Part shown: positions 4,816 through 7,131 of the stretch, one piece after another | Layout: each line of letters opens with the position of its first letter | Numbering within the stretch: the first letter of the stretch is position 1 | Origin: Deltaproteobacteria bacterium | GTDB lineage: Bacteria; Myxococcota; Myxococcia; Myxococcales; 40CM-4-68-19 | NCBI GenBank assembly: GCA_005879095.1 | Contig: VBLM01000297.1 | Span: 1-7,131 of the forward strand | Direction: 5' to 3' | Length of the DNA: 7,131 bases | The notes under the pieces: model-generated | Told to the model about the DNA's origin: nothing | What the model saw: the letters and a program-made list of their open reading frames with translations, nothing else | Database searches by the model: none | Made by a program: the position numbers and the translations under genes

Positions 4816-5310
4816 TCACAGGAGAAACCGTACTGCCAGGCCGCCGAGCGGAAAGACGACGCTGCCGGGCTTGTCGGCCCTCGGCTTGAAGAGCGGCAGC
4901 GCGCCCTGCACTTCGATGCCGACGCGGCCCGAGGTGAGGCTGCGGCCGAACAGGTAGCCGGCCTGAGCGCCGACAAACGCGCCCTGCCCGCCGTAGCTCT
5001 CGGCGTCTTCCTCGATCAGCCATCCGGCTCGTGCACCTGCATACCAGCCGGCATAGAGGAAGCGATCCGCACGGACTGCGATCGAGCCGACGAAGGGGCC
5101 GGTGAAGATTGCCCCGATGATGCCGCCGCCGCCGAACATCCATTCGCCCTTTTCGAACTCGACTTCGACAGGCGTGATCTGGAAACCCGGTTCTCCGTGA
5201 CCGGCAAGAAAGCCGAGGCCGAAGAAACCGACGTGGACGTTCGCCGAAGGCGCATCTTCGGCGCGGGCGGCCGCAGCCGTGAGCAGGATCGCGAGGAGCA
5301 ATCGCTTCAT
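4816..5310 (-). CDS. Small exported protein, probable outer-membrane beta-barrel-like
   Basis: I do not recognise the family. The 164-aa product starts MKRLLLAILLTAAAARA, a classic Sec signal peptide with likely cleavage after ARA (residue 17). The mature part is rich in Gly and aromatics, with repeated short amphipathic stretches (for example VHVGFFGLGFLAG, FLYAGWYAGARAGW, GAFVGAQAGYLFG, LGGLAVRFLL). It ends in a hydrophobic strand with a C-terminal residue typical of outer-membrane strands, although the terminal residue is Leu rather than Phe. This suggests a small beta-barrel or periplasmic/outer-membrane protein. It lies 53 bp after rlmB and 19 bp before amrB, on the same strand. The ATG at 5310 is chosen for the signal peptide; the frame is open further upstream only as an rlmB shadow. 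Confidence 0.7.
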   Translation of the reverse strand: MKRLLLAILLTAAAARAEDAPSANVHVGFFGLGFLAGHGEPGFQITPVEVEFEKGEWMFGGGGIIGAIFTGPFVGSIAVRADRFLYAGWYAGARAGWLIEEDAESYGGQGAFVGAQAGYLFGRSLTSGRVGIEVQGALPLFKPRADKPGSVVFPLGGLAVRFLL

Positions 5311-5353
5311 GGCCGGTAGACCGGATGACGCGCTGCGTTGGTCACACGCCTGG

Positions 5354-5380
5354 CGAAAAAAAATTATTTTTTTCTTTTTC
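5354..5380 (-). other. A/T homopolymer tract at the rlmB stop codon
   Basis: In a strongly GC-rich context the minus strand reads A5-G-A7-TAA-T8 across the last codons of rlmB (KRKK, stop) and the start of the spacer. The A7 and T8 runs can pair as an A/T hairpin. The T-run could act as a weak intrinsic terminator or pause between rlmB and the next gene, and the A-run could promote polymerase or ribosome slippage. Only the composition is directly seen. Confidence 0.5.
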
Positions 5381-6086
5381 GGGCGACCTCGTGCAGCGCG
5401 ATGGCGCCGGCCGCGCTGACGTTGAGCGAGCCGACATTGCCTGCCATCCCGATCCGCGCGACATGGTCGCAGGTCTTTCGCACCAGAGGCCGCACTCCGG
5501 AGCCTTCGCTGCCGAGGACCAGAGCGATCGGTCCCGAAAGATCGAGTGATTCCAGGTCCTTTTCGCCGTCGGCTGCGAGCGCCACCGTCCACACGCCCGC
5601 CTCCTTCATCTGCTCGACCGCCCGCGCCAGGTTGGTCACGCGGGCGACCGGACAGTGCTCGAGCGCGCCGGCCGCCGCCTTGAAGACGGCCGGCGTCACA
5701 CCCGCGGCGCGATCCTTGGGAAGCACGACCCCTCCCGCGCCGAGCGCGTGTGCGCTGCGGACCAGCGCGCCGAGGTTCTGCGGATCGGTCACTCCATCGA
5801 GGACGAGCAGAAACGCCGGTCCGGGCGCCGCGAGCAGATCCTCCAACTCGGCATACTGGAACTCGGCCAGTTCGGCCCCGACGCCCTGGTGCACGCCGCC
5901 CCGCGCCCGCCGCGAAAGGTCGCCCGCGGAGATCGTCTCGACCAGGACCCCTGCCTCGGAAGCCGCAGCCGCGACCTTGTGGCCGCCGTGTGAGCGGCGA
6001 GCTTCCACCAGCACCCGCAGCACGTCCGAAGGGTGCGCCCGCAACGCCTCGAGCACCGGATTGACGCCGTAGACGAACCTACTCAA
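5364..6086 (-). CDS. rlmB: 23S rRNA 2'-O-ribose methyltransferase RlmB-type (SpoU/TrmH family)
   Basis: This encodes a 240-aa SPOUT-class methyltransferase. RlmB methylates the ribose of G2251 in the 23S rRNA peptidyl-transferase P-loop (E. coli numbering). The N-terminal substrate-binding domain begins FVYGVNPVLEALR (4-16) and contains HQGV (66-69). The three SpoU motifs are DPQNLGALVRSA (101-112), LGSEGSGVRPLV (191-202) and SLNVSAAGAIALHE (220-233), with catalytic-type N104/R110, E194 and N222. Length matches E. coli RlmB (243 aa). The start is a TTG (6086-6084) overlapping the previous stop by 8 bp; no ATG or GTG is available ahead of the conserved YGVNP block in a better place. A related paralogue such as TrmH-like methylase cannot be ruled out, but the HQGV and YGVNP blocks favour RlmB. 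The C-terminus RKRKK is encoded by an A-rich tract. Confidence 0.9.
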   Translation of the reverse strand: MSRFVYGVNPVLEALRAHPSDVLRVLVEARRSHGGHKVAAAASEAGVLVETISAGDLSRRARGGVHQGVGAELAEFQYAELEDLLAAPGPAFLLVLDGVTDPQNLGALVRSAHALGAGGVVLPKDRAAGVTPAVFKAAAGALEHCPVARVTNLARAVEQMKEAGVWTVALAADGEKDLESLDLSGPIALVLGSEGSGVRPLVRKTCDHVARIGMAGNVGSLNVSAAGAIALHEVARKRKK

Positions 6087-6462
6087 CCTCGACCGCCAGC
6101 GCGATCTCCCGCTTCTGCTTCTCGCAGAGCTTCTCGGTGCAGATGAAGAAGCTGAGCGTCCCTTTCAGCTCGTCGCGAGCGGAAGCGCTGAACGGCACAT
6201 CGAACTGGACGCCCTTCGCGGCCGTCTCGTGAGCCTCGGCCCGCCCCAGCTTCTGCTTGGGCAGCGTGACCGCCGGCCCGGCGCTGACCGTCAGCGAGAT
6301 CGGCGCATCCGGCGAGACGTGCGCGTCCGAGCGGGGCACCACCTCGACCCGAGCGGTGGCAGCCTCGCCCTTCTTCACCTTGAGGACCTTGGGCGTCTCG
6401 ATGCGGTACGCCTTCGAAACATCGGGCGGAGCGGCCACAAGCATGAGGGCGAGGATCAACAT
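6079..6462 (-). CDS. Small exported protein with a Cys-X4-Cys C-terminus, unknown function
   Basis: I do not recognise a named family. The 127-aa product has a hydrophobic N-terminus (MLILALMLVAA, followed by PPDVSKAYRIE) that looks like a short signal peptide or lipid-free anchor. The rest is predicted beta-rich, with an immunoglobulin-like flavour (VKKGEAATARVEV, SLTVSAGPAV). Near the end is SFFICTEKLCEKQ with C108 and C113, reminiscent of the FFxCxxxxC block of DsbD-alpha/thiol-transfer-like domains; this resemblance is only suggestive. It starts 6 bp after trxC with a GAGGGG ribosome-binding site overlapping the trxC stop region, and its stop overlaps the rlmB TTG start. Pairing with a thioredoxin suggests an envelope redox or secretion role, but this is inference. 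Confidence 0.75.
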   Translation of the reverse strand: MLILALMLVAAPPDVSKAYRIETPKVLKVKKGEAATARVEVVPRSDAHVSPDAPISLTVSAGPAVTLPKQKLGRAEAHETAAKGVQFDVPFSASARDELKGTLSFFICTEKLCEKQKREIALAVEVE

Positions 6463-6468
6463 GGCCCC

Positions 6469-6903
6469 TCAAATATAACGATCGATCCAGGAATCCAACG
6501 CTTCCTTTGGCAGCGCGCCGGCCTGGCGGTCGAGGAACAGCGGCCCACGCTGGAGCAGGAGCGTCGGAATCGACTGCACCCGGTGGATCGCCTGCGTGCG
6601 CGGGTTTTCGTCGACGTTGAGCTTGACGACCTTGAGCCGCCCTTTCCGTTCCCTGGCGACTCGTTCCAGCGCCGGCGCCACCGCTCGACAGGGACCGCAC
6701 CACGGCGCCCAGAAGTCGACCAGGACCGGGATCGGACAGTCCTCGACCTCCCGCTTCCAGGTCGCGTCGGTCGCGGCAACCGGCTGGTCGGGAAAGACGC
6801 TCTCTTTGCATTTGCCGCAGCGCGGAGCGTCGCCCAGCCGGCTGCGCGGGATGCGGTTCACCGCTCCGCAGTGCGCGCACGGGTATTCGAGGAGGTCGTC
6901 CAT
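6469..6903 (-). CDS. trxC: Thioredoxin-2 (zinc-finger thioredoxin)
   Basis: This encodes a 144-aa TrxC-type thioredoxin, a cytoplasmic protein-disulfide reductase recycled by thioredoxin reductase and linked to oxidative stress. An N-terminal zinc ribbon has two CxxC pairs (C9/C12 in YPCAHCG, C29/C32 in RCGKCK). The thioredoxin fold follows, with active site W68-C-G-P-C72 inside VDFWAPWCGPCRAVAP, the cis-proline P113 in SIPT, and a C-terminal helix. E. coli TrxC has 139 aa and the same layout. The ATG at 6903 gives the full zinc ribbon; ribosome binding is weak. It is the first gene of the minus-strand cluster and follows REP copy F and the end of an upstream signalling-type gene by 85 bp, so a promoter probably lies in 6904-6988, although no clear -35/-10 pair is visible. 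Confidence 0.93.
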   Translation of the reverse strand: MDDLLEYPCAHCGAVNRIPRSRLGDAPRCGKCKESVFPDQPVAATDATWKREVEDCPIPVLVDFWAPWCGPCRAVAPALERVARERKGRLKVVKLNVDENPRTQAIHRVQSIPTLLLQRGPLFLDRQAGALPKEALDSWIDRYI

Positions 6904-6944
6904 CGATCGAACTCGTAATCACTCCGCGGCGGGAGGCAAGTGGC

Positions 6945-6983
6945 GGATGTCCGCCCAATCAACTTGAAAGGGCGCACATCGCC
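6945..6983. repeat. REP-like inverted pair, copy F (best preserved)
   Basis: The left half GATGTCCGCCCAATCA (AAT type) and the right half TTGAAAGGGCGCACATCGCC (TTT type, reversed) form a palindrome with 10-bp outer arms, GATGTCCGCC/GGCGCACATC (one mismatch), around a loop of about 15 nt. It combines both half-types seen singly elsewhere, so it is probably the intact unit. It begins 5 bp beyond the stop codon of the upstream gene and lies 41 bp before the trxC start. Confidence 0.85.
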
Positions 6984-6988
6984 CGCGT

Positions 6989-7131
6989 TCACTCCGAGAT
7001 CTGCTGCTTGAGGCATTCCGGGCAGAAGGCGTGCGAGAAGGAGGTCGCGGTGTGCTCGGTGACGTACTGATCGACCGGCACCCACTCCTTGCCCTCGCGG
7101 ATCTTCTTGCAGCGCATGCAGATCGAGAGCA
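6989..7131 (-). CDS. C-terminal fragment of a signalling-type protein (ICxxCKKIR module), runs off the right edge
   Basis: Only the last 47 codons plus stop are visible. The peptide reads LSICMRCKKIREGKEWVPVD, then QYVTEHTATSFSH and AFCPECLKQQISE. The pattern ICxxCKKIR...W...Y...H....FSHxxCPxC is known at the C-terminus of many bacterial response regulators, PAS/GAF sensor proteins and histidine-kinase-related proteins. The four cysteines (CxxC and CxxC) suggest a small zinc-ribbon-like module, but its function is not established as far as I know. The full domain composition cannot be seen. The stop codon at 6991-6989 is followed closely by REP copy F. Confidence 0.75.
   Translation of the reverse strand, partial: LSICMRCKKIREGKEWVPVDQYVTEHTATSFSHAFCPECLKQQISE

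Noticed and set aside
4797..4976. Upstream extension of the amrB frame
   Set aside because: It is the alternate-frame shadow of the barrel-like gene; MEMO family proteins start right before the RxPAVAGxFYP block, at the GTG.
5311..5592. Upstream extension of the exported-protein frame into rlmB
   Set aside because: A signal peptide starts at 5310, and the upstream stretch is antisense-free shadow coding in the -1 frame of rlmB.
5338..6072. Plus-strand open frame of 244 codons opposite rlmB
   Set aside because: It is a Ser/Arg/Ala-rich shadow antisense to rlmB, whose three SpoU motifs are intact.

Overview
The window is GC-rich bacterial chromosome, almost entirely coded on the minus strand. 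The best lineage guess is a Myxococcota/deltaproteobacterial-type organism. The reasons are the tRNA / rpmG / tRNA-Trp / secE / nusG / rplK order and a RAYT transposase with the GGARRGAGRK-type basic N-terminus that I associate with that group. This is inferred from gene order and protein style only; no search was run.

Region 1 (1-1940, minus strand) is the classic tRNA-translation-transcription operon. Transcription starts at a near-consensus sigma-70 promoter (-35 TTGACA, 17-bp spacer, -10 TAGAAC, GC-rich discriminator). It runs through tRNA-Thr(TGT), tRNA-Tyr(GTA), tRNA-Gly(TCC) and tRNA-Thr(GGT), then rpmG (a 50-aa L33), tRNA-Trp(CCA), secE, nusG and the first 27 codons of rplK. The tRNA order and anticodons match E. 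coli thrU-tyrU-glyT-thrT, but the tuf gene that usually follows is missing; only 28 bp separate the last tRNA from rpmG.

Region 2 (about 1943-2975) is an accessory insertion. A single plus-strand gene encodes a REP-associated tyrosine transposase (RAYT, Y1 HUH family). It is bracketed by short palindromic repeats with the core GATGTCCGCCC-(AAT/TTT)-CAAG. Further copies of the repeat lie at 2000, 4036 and 6945, so this looks like a RAYT with its own REP family, dispersed at gene ends. A perfect-looking hairpin lies just upstream of the operon promoter.

Region 3 (2953-6903, minus strand) is a tight six-gene cluster, in transcription order: thioredoxin-2 (trxC), a small exported Cys-X4-Cys protein, rlmB (23S rRNA 2'-O-ribose methyltransferase, TTG start), a small exported barrel-like protein, a MEMO1-like protein (amrB) and the AmmeMemoRadiSam radical SAM enzyme (amrS). 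The junctions are 6 bp, an 8-bp overlap, 53 bp, 19 bp and a 4-bp ATGA overlap. The AMMECR1 partner (amrA) is not in the window. Two REP copies have been absorbed into the reading frames: one encodes the C-terminal tail of AmrB, and one supplies the last codons and the stop codon of AmrS.

Region 4 (6989-7131) is the 3' end of a further minus-strand gene carrying the ICxxCKKIR...FSHxxCPxC module found at the C-termini of many signalling proteins. A complete REP pair lies 5 bp past its stop codon.
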